From: Globomyces pollinis-pini
Lineage: Eukaryota; Chytridiomycota; Chytridiomycetes; Rhizophydiales; Globomycetaceae
Length of the DNA: 48,911 bases
Reading direction: 5' to 3'
Assembly (NCBI GenBank): GCA_025399215.1
Contig: MU621194.1
Span: 6,276-55,186 of the forward strand
Shown: one piece after another, positions 23,201-37,006 of the stretch
Position numbering within the stretch: the stretch's first letter is position 1
Layout of the letters: every line of letters starts with the position of its first letter
Position numbers and translations under genes: made by a program
Notes under the pieces: model-generated
Database searches by the model: none
What the model was told of the DNA's origin: nothing
Seen by the model: the letters and a program-made list of their open reading frames with translations, nothing else

Positions 23201-23544
23201 GATCCACATGTAAGAAAATCTACTTGCCGGATAATTTTCCTGATCCACATATTTTTCAAGCGTACGTGAAACCAGTGGTAGATGAAACTCTTCAGGAATT
23301 CCAATGGGGTGAACCTCAACTAGACGCACTTCGAACATTCTTGCATGTGAAATTATCTTGGTGTCAAGAGCAGATCGACAGTATGATTGTTCCTGTGATC
23401 AAGGAGTTAAGAACACAAAAAATGAAAAAGTCGGGGCAGAGGACTGTTGATGAGTTCTTTCCAATTACAGAGAAACATCATGCGTCAAAGCGTGTTAGAC
23501 AAGCAACTGCGTTCAAGAAAGGTCGTGGTCGACCCAAGAAATGA
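20225..23544 (+). CDS. RAD2: XPG/RAD2 structure-specific 3' endonuclease (nucleotide excision repair)
   Basis: Seven introns (25-35 nt) give 1034 residues, the same as yeast Rad2 (about 1030). The N-terminal nuclease block starts [10 protein letters not shown] with Asp in LAIDASIW and the second Asp in FVFDGGCP. The I block has [15 protein letters not shown] (two Glu), [17 protein letters not shown] and GPVSSVEI, followed by the conserved [13 protein letters not shown]. The nuclease cuts 3' of the lesion within TFIIH. The roughly 600-residue acidic spacer holds the conserved segment [16 protein letters not shown], a WEEVVIG element in acidic context, and [16 protein letters not shown] near the end is a PCNA-binding PIP-box variant, followed by a basic tail. 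Intron 5 is GC-AG. The first intron was ended so as to restore [13 protein letters not shown]. Confidence 0.95.
20797..20830 (+). other. GC-AG intron in RAD2 gene
   Basis: The 34-nt intron begins GCATTA and ends TTTTTAACAG. Splicing joins LPEQPI to [17 protein letters not shown] alternatives at 20812/20814 either create or retain a stop codon. The donor hexamer is identical to that of the GC-AG intron in PF20. Confidence 0.8.
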
Positions 23545-23933
23545 GTAAAAGTGGTTGATGTATTTAATATATGTGTAATTGAATTTTGTTATCACTGCAT
23601 TTCATATCGCTTTCTCTCCTCCTTTTTACGGTTCACAATGTTCAAAATCGGCAATTAAATTTCTCCGTGTAACACCGTATGACTATGATCAACTCCTACT
23701 GCATACTGATCTACAAAATAACACCACCTTAAGCTTTCACTTCAAATTGGTCAACGGAATTAGAAATGGGTATCAATTTGGAAGGAATTCTCGAACCTTT
23801 AGTTTCTGTAAGGGGTAATAGATTATTGAACCAAACGCGGACCGATTCCCAAAACTGAAACGATTCCACGAAATAATTGACATCGGCCGGTGAAATAAAA
23901 TGAGAAGGTTGGATATTTTGATCAATTCTTTGA
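23545..23933. other. Intergenic upstream of HSL-type esterase
   Basis: A 79-codon plus-strand frame (23579-23818) has no recognisable content. An upstream 5' exon of the esterase could lie here, but I could not connect one in frame. Confidence 0.35.
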
Positions 23934-25223
23934 ATGTCTGTCTACAAGCAATTTTTGGACAAACCAGAACGATCATCGAATTTCCAAATTGCCAGTAGAT
24001 TGTTCACTTCTGTAGTGCCATCATTAGGATATTCCTTAACGTCGTATTGGACAAATGGACCAGCTCATCCCAGTTGGTCATACACTTACCATGTTACTAT
24101 GAACACTGTATAGCATATTTTTTTGTCTTATTTACTTAGTTGCGAGGAGTTTTGATTGGTATGCAGCAAGGAGAATTACCAAATGTACATGAAATTCAAA
24201 ATTCTACCAGTAATGCTACCAATGTACCGAAAGATACTGTCGTGAAGGAAGAACCTTTCGTTGTCAATCCAGAAGTTATCGAGTTCATCAAGGAAAATGG
24301 CCCTGGAGAATGGCCAGATCATGCTGCAGATTCTCAGCATTCTGTATATGGAGAATGGGTTATTCCACCTGATGTAGATTCTGGATATGTGTTTTATTTA
24401 CTCCATGGTGGTGAGTTTCTCTGTTTTTAATTGTCTGTAGGAGCTTATATATTAGGAAGTGCACCACAGGAACGCAGAAACGCATACACATATTCAAAAG
24501 CATCAAAAACCCCCATCTTTAGTATATCGTATCGATTAGCACCTCAGAACCCTTACCCATGTGGTTTAATCGATGCTGTTTCTGGATACTTACATTTACT
24601 CAAATCTTACGATCCAAGCAAAATTATTATCGGAGGAGATTCTGGTAATTTGTTTTTTTGATTCTCATTTTATAGCTGGAGGTGGTTTAACTATTGCAAC
24701 GTTGATGGTTATTAGAGATATGCAGAAACCATTACCTGCTGGTGGTCTAGGGATGTCCCCATGGCTTGAATTAACTCAATCAAGACCAAGTTATACTGAA
24801 AATGCCAAATATGATTATTTGCCAGATTTGGCAAAAGACCCCAGATTAGGCGACCGTATACATTACTATGCACCAAATGATCAATTGAAACACCCCTACG
24901 TTAGTCCATACTGGGCCGACAATTTAGATAATTTACCACCACTTTTAATTCAAGTTGGTGGAGTCGAACGACTCTATGACGAAATTATTGAATTTTCACT
25001 TAGAACAGCAAGAACACTAACAACACCAGTGACGTTAGAGGTGTATGATGCACATACTCATGTATTTCAAATGTTTCAATTCCAGAAAGGTTCCCAAATG
25101 GCTGTAAAGAGACTTGGTGATTGGGTGCAAGCGATCACTGGTAGAACAACATTAGAATCCAAAGAATCTGCCAGATATGATTATAGTTTCCATGGTGTCA
25201 TGACTGATCATGCAAAGTATTAA
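23934..25223 (+). CDS. HSL-family alpha/beta hydrolase (lipase/esterase)
   Basis: Four exons with introns of 32, 30 and 31 nt encode 398 residues. The HSL (bacterial-type IV / hormone-sensitive lipase) signature is complete: oxyanion motif HGGAYILGS (split by an intron after HGG), nucleophile GGDSAGGGL (Ser in a GDSAG elbow, also intron-split), acid Asp in VGGVERLYDE, and catalytic His in DAHTHVFQMF. The N-terminal HPSWSYTYH motif is typical of the fungal group of these enzymes. Probable substrates are acyl esters of lipids. No signal peptide is visible. An in-frame TGA directly precedes the chosen ATG, so either this is the start or another exon joins here. Confidence 0.9.
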
Positions 25224-25508
25224 TTGATTCTAATATAGTTTTTGTTTCTATAAATCGTTCATATTACTTCTATTCATGTTTCTTTCCATTAATTGTATGT
25301 TTCCATTACTCTTTGTGATAGCTTTGTTTCAATCAATCATTTGAGAGACTTGGAATGCTGCGAGTCCGACTCGAAGCAAGCAAGGTACGTGACAAGGAAT
25401 ATAACAATATGATATTGCTAAGATTTAATGCATTCTAATCCTGAGTCAAAATGTATTTTGTATTCGTGTCGATATGCAAAGCGTACAAAGTCTGTGTGTT
25501 CTTTCCCA
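25224..25508. other. 5' region of VPS13
   Basis: This is probably leader and promoter. A possible extra first exon (25355-25384) could splice to 25482 and would add 19 residues in frame before the usual VPS13 start. This is not needed to explain the protein. Confidence 0.35.
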
Positions 25509-28500
25509 ATGGAATCTCTTGCTGCCAGTGTCGTTAACAAGGTACATTCCCCAAGTTATAAACGATAGGTTTGCTAACCAATCATTTATAACGTTAAGGT
25601 TCTAGGGGATTATATTGCTAATCTGGAAACGAATCAATTGAAGATTGCTGTCTGGGAAGGTAATTTCCCCCATCAACCACCATCTTCAATTCCAAACTAA
25701 TCAACCATATTGATCTAATTAACGATCAGGAAATGTATCCTTAAAGAATTTGAAATTAAAATCAAACCTATTTGCTCAATGGAAGATACCGCTTGAAGTC
25801 GTCTATGGTTTAGTCTTCCCAACATTAATTTATAGGTAAATTGGATCCATTTGTTTATTTCAGGATGCGTTGGAGATTTGACAATCACAATTCCATGGAA
25901 AGACTTGAAAAATCAACCATTAAAGATAGCTGTGAATAATGTATTTATACTTGCAAAACCATCTATTGAACAAAGCTATGATCCTGAAGAGGAATATCAT
26001 AAACAAGAAGTTAAACAACAGAAGTTAAAGGCTTGGGAAGACTCAATTCTTAAACCTGTGGAAACAAACAATTCATATTTCAGTCAAATGTCGAGTACGA
26101 TGATAGATAATCTTCAAATATCAATTAAAAATATTCACATTCGTTATGAAGATACTATCAGTTGTCCAAAAGTATCCAATTGTCTTTGACCGTTAGAATC
26201 CATTCGGCGTTGGGTTTACATTAAAGGAGTTATCTGCCATCTCTTCTGATAGCGAATGGAAAACAGAAGGTGTGTCTGTGAATACAGGGACTATCTATAA
26301 AGTATTTTTTTTATTGTACATTAATTAGTAGCTGTTAAAACTCGGTCATTTGGGTGTTTATTGTAGTACTGATTCTATGTCATTTGCCAAACCATCTGAT
26401 AAAGACACTTTTGAATTATTTTCTAACAGAGTACGAAATCAGTTGCTCTAACATCCACAGATTGCAAATACTCAAAAAGTGGAGGCGGCAAAACAGTATG
26501 TACTTAACCCTGTGTCTGGCGTTGGAAAGGTATGTATCTGATATACTAAAGATGGAGCTAACTTGGGTTAAAACCTTGGATACATCCAAACCTAGGTGTG
26601 ACTTGAATATGGATTTTGATGACTTGGCTTTTAATTTAGATGATCATCAATATGCAACATTTATGACCATATTTGGGACATTAACTAGACAAAGTTTGGC
26701 TTATCCTGTATGTCATTTAAATTTCTCATTTTAGTATCGAAAATACAGACCACCTAAAGCAATTACCCCTAAATTGGATCCTAAAGCATGGTTTCAATAT
26801 GCAGGTAAAAAGGGTTGAGTTTATTTTAGGAAAATGTGTCTTATCTGATATATCAGCAAAACGAAAGCAATGGACTTGGGAGTTTTTCAAAGAACGTCGC
26901 GATAGTCGTAAACGGTACATTGAGCTTTATACTCTCTTCCGAAAGGGGGAAATTGATGAGGAGGTATATTTCTAGTAATTGAATTGGTTAGGAAGTCTCT
27001 GAGTTGGATCAATTGGAATTATCACTTTCGTTTGACGATATTAGATTTTACAGACATATCACAATGTCGAAATACAAATTCAAGGAACCAGCTCCACCAA
27101 GTTTAATTATAGTTTATCATTTATCCATTAGAAAAAGCAGAACCAAAGACATCATCTTGGTATTCTTATATTACTGGTGGAACATCTGCAACAGAAGTAT
27201 GATATTGATAATCTCATTTTGTCGAATAGGAGGATGAAAATGATCAGTATAATCAACAGCTTAAGAGACTCTACGATTCGTTTGAATTTGATTCGGTGGC
27301 ATCGGGAGATGAAAACATACCACAAGATGTAAATTAGTATAAATTTATTGAAATAGTCGGTTCAATTCAGAATCACAGCTCATCTGTCTTCTGGAAGTCT
27401 TACACTTCGTCGATTCCATGGAAAAGATATCATGGATTTAATTGTGTCAAAATTTGAAAATCTTCGAATGGAAACTTTACTCTACCCACAAACGATCTCA
27501 ATTGAAATGCTTATGCAGCATTTTGCAGTTTCAGAACCAAAGCAATCCAAATCTAAATACAGGACCCTGATGGAAGCTAAGCATCAACCAAATGAAGATG
27601 AACCAACTGATTTCTTGAAATTGAAATTTGAGTATAAACCTTTGGATGGTCGAGCGGATAATGCACTTGCGGTACGAATGCTGCCATTGAAAATCATTTT
27701 GAATCCCCAAATATTAAACAAAGTGTTTGAGTTTTTCAAACCTGAAAAGGATGAAGCAGACTCTTTGTCACAACTCCAGGTTTTTTCGTTTTTTGATTAA
27801 TTTTATGTAGGCGGTTGCACAGGGAGCATTAGAAGGTGTTTCATCGCAAACAAAAGCTGGGTTAATGTTTGCGATTGAAGAACATAAAACTTTGGATTTA
27901 AATATTGAAGCAGATGCACCCATTTTCTTCATTCCATCATCGTAAATATCATTTCCCTTAACCATGTCTATAGAACTAAGATATCAGATTCACCATTACT
28001 TATTTTGGATGCTGGTCATTTACAGGTTCAAAGCAATTTGGCTACAGACCGCACCAAAGAGAAGGCTCGTGATTCTGTTACTAAATCGCTATCGGAATTG
28101 CAACAAGACATCTATGATAAATTTACCATTAATCTAACTGCGATGAAAGTAACGATTAAATAAGTTTTAACATTAGATATTGGTTGGTAGATTGGATGAG
28201 ACTTCATTAGATGGCTATAAGGAAGGAGATTTTTTGTTGGAAAACTTAGATGTGAAATTATTAGCGGAATTATGTATCCTAAAATCCATAACTGAATTTG
28301 CAAAATTCAAACTTTCAGCTATGTTGCCTCGTTTACATGTGAATGTATCGGAACGGAAAATTGCAATTGTAAAACGTGTAATGGCATTGCTGAAACGTAT
28401 CTTTCTATCGGATACTGTAAATCCTGCTGTTCAAGCAGCTCCTGTACTCTTAGCTGCAGTTGAAACCGATTTAGTTTTTGAAGACGAAGATGAAACCAAA

Positions 28501-31500
28501 CTAACAGATTCGCAAGCATCACTGATACAAACTCTATTTGTTGCTGAGTGTCACTTCCATCAAGCTTCCATCATGTTTCAAGAAGATGTGGGGGAAAATG
28601 ATAAACCAAAGTCCTATGCGTTATTGGAAGCAAAAGAAATACTGACATGTGCAACTCTTAGATCAGATGGAATGAAGTTTACAGCAGCTCTAGGATCTTT
28701 TATTATAGAAGATTTATCCAAAGAAGCGCTCAACGATTATCGACGATTGATTAGTCCGACCATTTCCGATATCAAATTTGTCAATCCAAAAGAAATTTTG
28801 AACCCAATGATATCTTTCAAGCATTCGGTAGAAACATTACCCACCGAAGTTGTGACTGATATGGAGATTACAATGAATCCGATCAAGGTCATCTTAGCTA
28901 GAGAGTGTATCCTTCGTTTATATAATTTTATGATGCTCTTAATTGGTACTACCGTTGTGGACGTTTCTGCTACTCCAATGTCAACAACTATGCCCAAATT
29001 ACCCGACTTGCCCCCTCTAAATCCTAAAAAGTCAAAAATGAAACTGTCTGTTCATATTAACTCCATCAAAGTGATGTTTGTGGAAGGTTCAGAAGAGCTT
29101 GGATCCAGCAACTTGGATAGCTTTGATATATCCATGACGTCTGCTAATAATCTTATGGTTGTGGAAGGTACTGTTGGAAAGCTACTCTTGAATGAAGGCA
29201 TTGGTGCTAAACGTTCGATGTTGCTTATTGAAGATGATCAAGCATTTAATTTCAAATTCCAAACCTATGGGGCTGATGAGCAACCATATCCTGGATTTAA
29301 TTCCTCACTACATTTTAAAGCAGCATCTTGGAGGTTTTTATATGACAAATATTTCATATCGAGATTTACCAATTACTTGGGTAAATTTCAGGAAATGAAG
29401 TTGCTGATGGATTCTGCCCGTGAAGCTGCACAAAAATCATCGGAGAGAATTCAAGAAACTGCTGGGAAATTCTATTTTAATATGAACATTAAAACACCAA
29501 TTATTGATATTCCAAATGGCTCTGGTTTAAATGTTGATAGGTTACTATTGTATCTTGGAGAGATAACAGCTTCATCAGTAGTTGAAATCAACTCAGATGA
29601 TATTGGTATTATCAAAGATCAGTTTTTAGTACAGTTTAAGAATTTAAAAGTTGTGACAATTTTCAACTCTAGTGACGATATTCATTGTTTGGATATGATT
29701 GAAGATACTGACTTGGATATTAAGATTGATACACTCTCTTTGCCATCACTACCAAACAGACAGGTTTTTTTTATCCTATTTAATTCTAGATAACTGTGAA
29801 TCTAAGTGATTTGAATTTTAATGTCACTAACGTAAGCTTTACTGCTTTTTAACACTTAGTTTCAATATCGATTGTTCATTGAAGTTCTGCAGTTGATATC
29901 CTCTAGTGATTCTAGCATTGTAACTACCGAGGAGCTTCAACAAGCAGTACAACCTACTAGCAGCCATTATTTGATTGTTATACCTCATGTATATTTGGAA
30001 GTTTTCGCCTGTAAATCAAAGTTTGATAATCCAACTGAATTTTCGTTGGCCAGATTCATTGGGAATAAAGTTACCACCAAAGTAGCTCTGGGTACAAATC
30101 AGCCATTGGATTTAGAGTTAAGATTTAGCAGCTTATCTGTGATTGACACTCGAAGTTCAAACCAGAGTGTGTTCAGAGACATTATGACTCCAATTGCTGA
30201 AAGCGATGATCAATTTGTTTTGGTTTATCGAAATATGGGCAAGGCTACTGAATACAGCGTTACTATTGATAATGCAAAGCTTATTTTTGAAATTGATCAC
30301 ATTCTCAGTATTCGCGACTTTGCTGTCTCTGCATTCTACCACGAAGTAGAAAGAAATGTTACACCACTTTCCAACGCAGTTGCAAATACCAAAGTTCCTG
30401 AAAATACTATCAAAGGGAGAGTAAGTTTTGTTGATGCAGAAATCATCATCATTGAAAAACCCGAAGCACCAAACACAAATGCGATGGTTTGGATTTCGGC
30501 ACATTTGGTCATAACACAAGATGTGGTTATCAATATTAGTTTCCAGGATTTAGGGATGTTTTTCTGTGTAATGGATCAAAGAGCTCAATCTCAATTACGA
30601 TTTCTGGACAATTGTAACTTATCCCTAACGTTGGATGATCGACTAAAACCCGACGGCAACTATACATACAGTCTCTCTGTTGAAACTTCAAAACTACTAT
30701 TTAGGGTTTCCTATCAAGATATCAAACTTATCAATATTTTGCTCACTCGTGTTCGACAGTCCACTTCATCTAATCAAAATGAAACAACCCAGAAACAAGT
30801 AGAACCCGTGAAAAGGTTGCCTGGAAGCTTATCTCAAAGGGTACTTGGGATAATTAATTTCAAACTTAGATTCGTGTTAGTTTAGGAGGTATCCAAGCCG
30901 TGCTGATTGATGATTTGGATGATTTGCATTTGCCTATATTTGAATTCATTGTAGGTGATACTGTTTTTGATATGATTGACTGGTCTTTGCCATCGGTTTG
31001 CTAAATATGTGTTAACTTTTAAGTATCAATTCGACACAAGTATGATGCTGGATGCGAACTATTTTAATATTAAAAATTCTCATTGGGAGCCAATGATTGA
31101 AAAGTTCATGTTTTCCATTCATGTAATCTACGTTGTACTAATATATTAGGGCCAGCTCGGATTGCAAGATGATCCTAGTCCAGACACATGCAACATTACA
31201 TTCTTGTGTCGTAAAAAGCTTGAAATCAATTGCAGGTATCCAAATATTGTTGTAACATTTTAGTCACATCCTAATGGACACTGTTTTCAACTTTTTACAG
31301 AAATTTGATGCCCAAAGTGTAAGTTGGAGTTTTGCTCAATTATAGACTCGCACTGGAATAAGAAGAGAAAATCGAAGCCCTTATCGGATTCGTAATCATA
31401 CAGGCTACCCTATCGTGATCTGGACTGATTCATCACAATCTAACTATCGACCTGAACTTGTAAATGTGGAAAATGGAAAATCAATTGATTGGAAGTTTGA

Positions 31501-34500
31501 TGACTGGAGAACTATGCGAGAGGTATCCCTGCATATACTAAAGAAATAGCAAACAGCACCAATTCCAAACAAGTTTGCGATTCAGATCGAAGGTCCATCG
31601 TGGGAGACATTAAAAGGTATAACAGTTGATCGAGAAGGAACTACGCTATATGATTTACGACCAGCCATGAACAATGTACTTCACAAACTTGTTGTGGATA
31701 TCAAATTAAGAGACAAAGTAAAAGTTGTAACACTTCGATCCTCCAAGTTGATTGAAAACGGCACTAATATTGATATTGAATTGGCGTTTGCAAAATCTGG
31801 TAGTAAGAAACCAACCACTGCAGCAACTATTAAACCGGGTGAAATTTTTGCTATTCCAATTGAATCGTCTTACTATGATTCTATATTCGTTCGTCCTGCC
31901 AGTAAAAGTCTGTTAGTATTTATATTAGATTTTGGATATAACTGGTCTAGTCAAGGTATTTATTGGAGAGATTTGGTTGGAAAGAAAAGAAACCGCGGTA
32001 ACTATTGCCATATATGGCTAACATTTAGTTTATTTGATAAATTGTCCTTCATATGAACCTTCCATACCATACTTCAACTTTCAATTAAATTGCGCCGTGA
32101 AAGGCTACGATAAACAAAATCCAGAAATTATCATGACGCTACTCGCCCCATTTATCCTGGAAAATTTGCTACCATATGACTTCAAATATATTATTCAGGA
32201 TCGCAATGATCGACAACAGCATTCTAGCACCTTAAACAAAGGTACACGTCAATATTTGCACACTCTTGATCCGACCCATTTGTTGGCATTAAACATTTCC
32301 ATTAGAGATCTTGGTAAAAAAAACATTACGCTGAATGTGTAGAACTCAGTCAGAAAGATGGAATCATTATTACCTCCACCGATTTAGAGTATCGAGATGA
32401 GCATCTTGTAGTCAAGGACAAAAACCAGGCTCAACTGACACTCCAAGTGAAATATGAGTATAAGAAAAAATTGTTAATTTGTTAGTGATTCGAACTCTAA
32501 TGGCCGAGTGGTGTCTATTTATAGTCCTTATTTGATTGTTAACAAGACATCACTTGATATGTTTTTCAGTGCATCCTCCTTGATAAGCACTAATCGACTT
32601 ACAGCAGGACAAGGAAGGCCAAGAGACAAAGATGTAATTGAGCCATTGATGTTTTCCTATTCCAATTTCGAACCGCTTAGAAGTAGGGCCCAAGTCCGCA
32701 CTCGTGAATCTGAATGGAGCAAGGTATACACCACTTTTCTCAGTTTTCTAGGCTATGAGTTTTGAAACTGTTGGTTCGTCGTTTAGAGTGGTACTCCCAG
32801 TAAAGGGTGGTGTGAGCTTGTATCTCGGTGGGCACATCGAAGAAGGACTCGGCAAAGTACACACCTATCGATATTAACATTACTTTAGTTTTATATGTCG
32901 AAAGTTGTCACCTTCTCACCAAGGTTTATGATACAAAACAATATGGATGTTGACATGATGTTTGGGCAGATGAACATTTTGGAACCAATAACTGTATATA
33001 TTTATTGTAATTGATGAATAGCTTAAATCGGGTGAATGCCTTCCTTTATTGCGACTAAGAAATGATACTGATGTTCATGAATTGAATATTAAATTTGCCA
33101 CAATGTTGAGCAACTGGTATAACAATCGACATTCTCATTTTATAGGTCTAACCCTTTCACAATCACTGAGATTGGTACAGTGTTTTTAAAGTTAGGAAGA
33201 ATTGGTTCACTGTCAGAGGACTTGGTGAAGGTTGAAATTGCTATTGAAAAAGCAACATTTTTCATTACATTCACAAAAGAGACAGGAAAGTGGCCATTTA
33301 GAATTGATAACGATATTTCAACTGATGTGGCAATTACTTACTCACAAATGGTATATTTCATTGTATTAATTATGTCAGGGATCAACCACTACTTATACTG
33401 TTATGCCTGGAGAAGAGCAGCCGTATGCATGGGATTTCCCTTCAAGTGAATATAAAGCAATCAGTGTCGAAATCAATGGTCGGCATCGCCCAGTAGAAAT
33501 AACACAACTTGGTCCTCTTTTACCATTTAGATACCCAGTATATCTAGCTGCACATTAATTCTAGATTGATGGTACCAAAAAATCTGCTGTGATGGCCATG
33601 GAAGTGGTGGCGGAGGGCCCAACTTTGGTATTAAAGTTAACACCATTCGACCCCAAGAAGAGTGCCTTCCAAGAAAAAACCTCAGACAGAAGTCTTGATT
33701 TGAAAGAAGATTTTGTTGAAGTAAGTGCAATTTTTATATTGATTCAATAGCGAGAAACGCAATCAAAGGTTCTCAATGTCTACAGGCTGCGGTTGGAGGG
33801 TGTGGGAATATCATTTATATCACGAGATACAAAAGAGATCCTATATGCCACCATTAAAACATTTAATGTTATTATGGTTGAAACCGAGATAGACAACATA
33901 CTGACAGTCAGCATGAAATGGATACAAGTCGATAATCAAATTAATGGTGCAGCCAACCCTATATTTGTCTACCCATCTGTTTTACCTGTCAAAGAGAAGG
34001 AGAAATCGGATCCAAATAGTAATGGCGAAAAACCAGTTTTACTTGCGTCATTCTGTCGTAGTAAAGACACATGTACATTTAAATTGTTTTAACGATTTAG
34101 CATATGGAGTTGAGTATTACAAATGGCTTACAGTCTTATTACAAGAGCTATCTATTGATTTAGATGCAGAATTGTTGGAAAAGATTATGGATTTCACTAA
34201 ATTTGATTCATCGAAAGAAATTGAATATCAGGATGCATTTGATACATCCCCAACAATCAAATTCCCTCACTCCAGTGTTAGTTCAGAAAGAATGTATTTT
34301 GAAAAGTTTTTGTTACAACCCGTTCAGATAAATATATCCTATGCTGGATCAGATAATTCTCAATCAAGCAATAGACACCACACTGGTGCATTGAAATTGG
34401 TATATGATATATTGACTGTGACCGTTGGGAACATCCATGATGCCCCTATTCAGTTAAATGCTCTTGAATTATCGAATCCTATCTTTTCCAGAACACAATT

Positions 34501-35664
34501 CATAGACTTAATTATGAAGTTCTATTCAAATGAAATTTTTAGTCAAGTAAATTTAAAACCAATTCTAATGATTATTAGATTTATAGATTAGCAGGTTCTG
34601 CTGATTTCCTTGGAAACCCTGTTGGTCTGTTTAATAATGTAGCCAGTGGTGTGAAAGATATGTTTTACGAACCAATCAAAGGATTTGAAATTACGAAACC
34701 TGACGAGTTTGGAATTGGAGTTGCAAAAGGTGCGACGAGCTTGATGAAGAAAACTGTATTTGGGTTTTCAGATACTGTATCAAAGTTTGCTGGTACTATT
34801 GGTAAAGGATTAACAGTCATCACTATGGATGCACAATTTCAAAATTCTAGACGACTTGCCAGTCGGTAAACTTCTTTAGTTTCACCTTAGAAATCGACCA
34901 AAGCATGTTGGTCAAGGTATTGCATCTGGTGGAGCTTCACTCGTTCGTGGATTTGCAAGTGGTGTTAGTGGAATTGTTTCTCAACCATTGCAAGGCGCAA
35001 AAGAAGCTGGAGTGGAAGGGTTTTTTATGGGAATTGGAAAAGGGTTGTTGGGTGTGGTTGCTAAGCCAGTGGTGGGAATTGCGGATCTTGTAACCAATGT
35101 TTCTGAAGGTAAATACTCACCATTACTGACGTGAAGGAATAAGAAACACAACGACTGTATTTGATGATGAATTAGACAAGCAAAGGCTTCCAAGATTTAT
35201 TAAGAAAGATGGAATTCTTAGAGTAAGAAAAATGTTTTTACTAAATCGACCTAGTCGTTTAATGACCGGGAAGCATTGGGACAGCATTGGCTGAGAGGAC
35301 TAAGCAATTCTAAATATTTCGCTGAAATCTATATTTGTCATCTCGGTATTTCTTAGACTTTTAACAAACAGAAATGCGTATTGATGATTTAGCTGTCATA
35401 ATAACTGAAAAAAGAGTATTGATGATGCATTACAAAAGGCTGAAAATTGAATATGATGTGAAGTTCGATGGTAAGATAGATTGCAAACTGAATCTAGATA
35501 TTCGAAAGATTGAACGTCGTGGTACTGAAATTTTACTCTCCATCAAGGGTGAGTTTGACAATACTGTCATTCCATGCCCTGATGAGGAAAGCGCGATATG
35601 GTTATTGAAGAACATCGAAACAACATATGGTGATTTCATTTTACAAAGTCGACCTTATGAATAA
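25509..35664 (+). CDS. VPS13: VPS13 bridge-like lipid transfer protein
   Basis: A roughly 10.2-kb gene of many exons separated by introns of about 25-90 nt, coding for about 3,000 residues. The chorein N-terminus is clear: MESLAASVVNKVLGDYI, then LKIAVWEGNVSLKNL, VVYGCVGDLTITIPWKDL and NIHIRYEDT. The middle is the beta-strand groove region. A VAB/SHR-BD-like part follows (about 31.3-33.5 kb, with RNHTGYPIVIW). The ATG2-C/DUF1162-like region is at about 34.6-35.2 kb (GVKDMFYEPIKGFEITKP; GVSGIVSQPLQGAKEAGVEG; GIGKGLLG). A PH-like end finishes at YGDFILQSRPYE. VPS13 moves bulk phospholipid at organelle contact sites. Seven or more junctions that looked broken (for example near 26435, 30840, 34070 and 34560) resolve to normal short introns, so the gene appears intact. 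Confidence 0.95.
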
Positions 35665-35724
35665 ATCTTATTTTTGGAACAAGATTTATTTAGTTTTATG
35701 ATTTTAAACAAAAGAGAGAGAGAT

Positions 35725-36762
35725 TTAATCTTGTTTCAGAGGTATATAATAGGTGACAGTTATCACTGGACTATTACCTTCCATGCTGTAATCAAGAAAC
35801 GTTTCAAGCTTTAATCCATGATCGGAAAAAAAATCTACAAACATGAGACAAATTATAAAAAATAACATACAACAAATAATCTTGGTTGGATCTATCAGAT
35901 ATGTCTGAATGAATTTTCCAAAGTCACGAGTATCAACACAAACTTTTGTAGGATGATTGTTGATAGAGTCTGTAAATTAAAGAATCCAATAACATACCTG
36001 ATACATTCAAGTTATTGAATTCGATTTGTGAGGTTAATGTTTCGGTAATCATTGTGAAATTGAGATTTCCATTTGAATTACCAAAGATTGTTAGATTATT
36101 TGAGATATGTTTAATTCGATCATACATCCGTCTAAGATTGTGTAATTGAGGTAATTGGATAACTAAGTTTGGTATTGGCAATGATGGTTCATTGAGTTCT
36201 TCAGCAATGATTGGTGGTAACACCCTCACTGGTATCTGGAAAGGTAAAATTAAATTGAGTTACATCTTGAACTAATTGAACATATTTTCCCGATTTTGTT
36301 TGATTATTGATTACTAGAGATAGAACAGGTAATCCACCTTTCTTTGTTAATTTCATGGAGACATGTTGAGATGATTGAGATGACTTCAAAGCTCTTGTTA
36401 AATGCTCACCAACAAGTTGAATCCAAATTCGGTTTCCAGCAATTGATTGGACTAAGTAACTGCTGAACATTGCCTCTATTTCAATTCCTGTCCAAACCTT
36501 TACTCTTGTATGTAACGTTGAATTCTACAACATAAAGAATATGATCGGCATACTAGGACAATAATATATCTAAGATTAATTGCTTGGGATCAATACAATT
36601 TATTCTCTGTGAAGTTCAAGATCCACTGTTTATCCAACCTTTCTGGTTCATTAGCAATTGAGAATCTAAATACCAAGTGATGATCCCAATTCTAATTTAG
36701 TTACTTGCACATTAATTACTGAAAAGTACAGACGGTTGCGATATCAATCCTGCTAGTCTCAT
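35725..36762 (-). CDS. HUS1: HUS1, 9-1-1 checkpoint clamp subunit
   Basis: Eight exons with introns of 28, 31, 27, 29, 28, 28 and 36 nt give 276 residues (human HUS1 has 280). The start MRLAGLISQP fits the family N-terminus. It is followed by LERLDKQWILNFTENKLY, a VWTGIEIEAMFSSY stretch, and IQLVGEHLTRALKSSQ with the conserved LTKKGGLPVLSL. Next come IPVRVLPPIIAEELNEPS, the LPQLHNLRRMYDRIKHISNN helix and NGNLNF, and a typical beta-strand C-terminus (YYIPL). HUS1 joins RAD9 and RAD1 in the DNA-damage clamp loaded by RAD17-RFC. The N-terminal third is cut into very small exons and is invisible without removing four introns. Confidence 0.92.
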
Positions 36763-37006
36763 TTTTTAGTTGGGACAAGAAACATTGGCAGACTTGGACA
36801 AAAATAGCCGATAATACATGAACAAAAAGCAGTATAATCAATAGTACAAGCAATTGTATAAGCAAATTGTAACTGATTGAAATATCCAAGTCATTAGTCA
36901 CCGAGAAGTATATAACAGTCCAGCTTACTCATGACTTTATTACTGGTCCAATCAGTGCAAAATATTCTAATTGTGATTGTCTTTCATATCCGTCCTTGTT
37001 CAGGTG
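36763..37006. promoter_or_regulatory. Divergent promoter, HUS1 / ankyrin gene
   Basis: A 244-bp stretch between genes transcribed away from each other. No coding content is supported. Confidence 0.4.

Noticed and set aside
25355..25508. Extra N-terminal exon of VPS13
   Set aside because: It can be spliced in frame, but the protein starting at 25509 already has the canonical chorein N-terminus, so it is kept only as a note.
26430..34600. Frame breaks in VPS13 suggesting a pseudogene
   Set aside because: Each apparent stop (near 26450, 30880, 34090 and 34590) disappears when a 28-40 nt intron with a proper GT-AG is placed, and conserved sequence continues on both sides.
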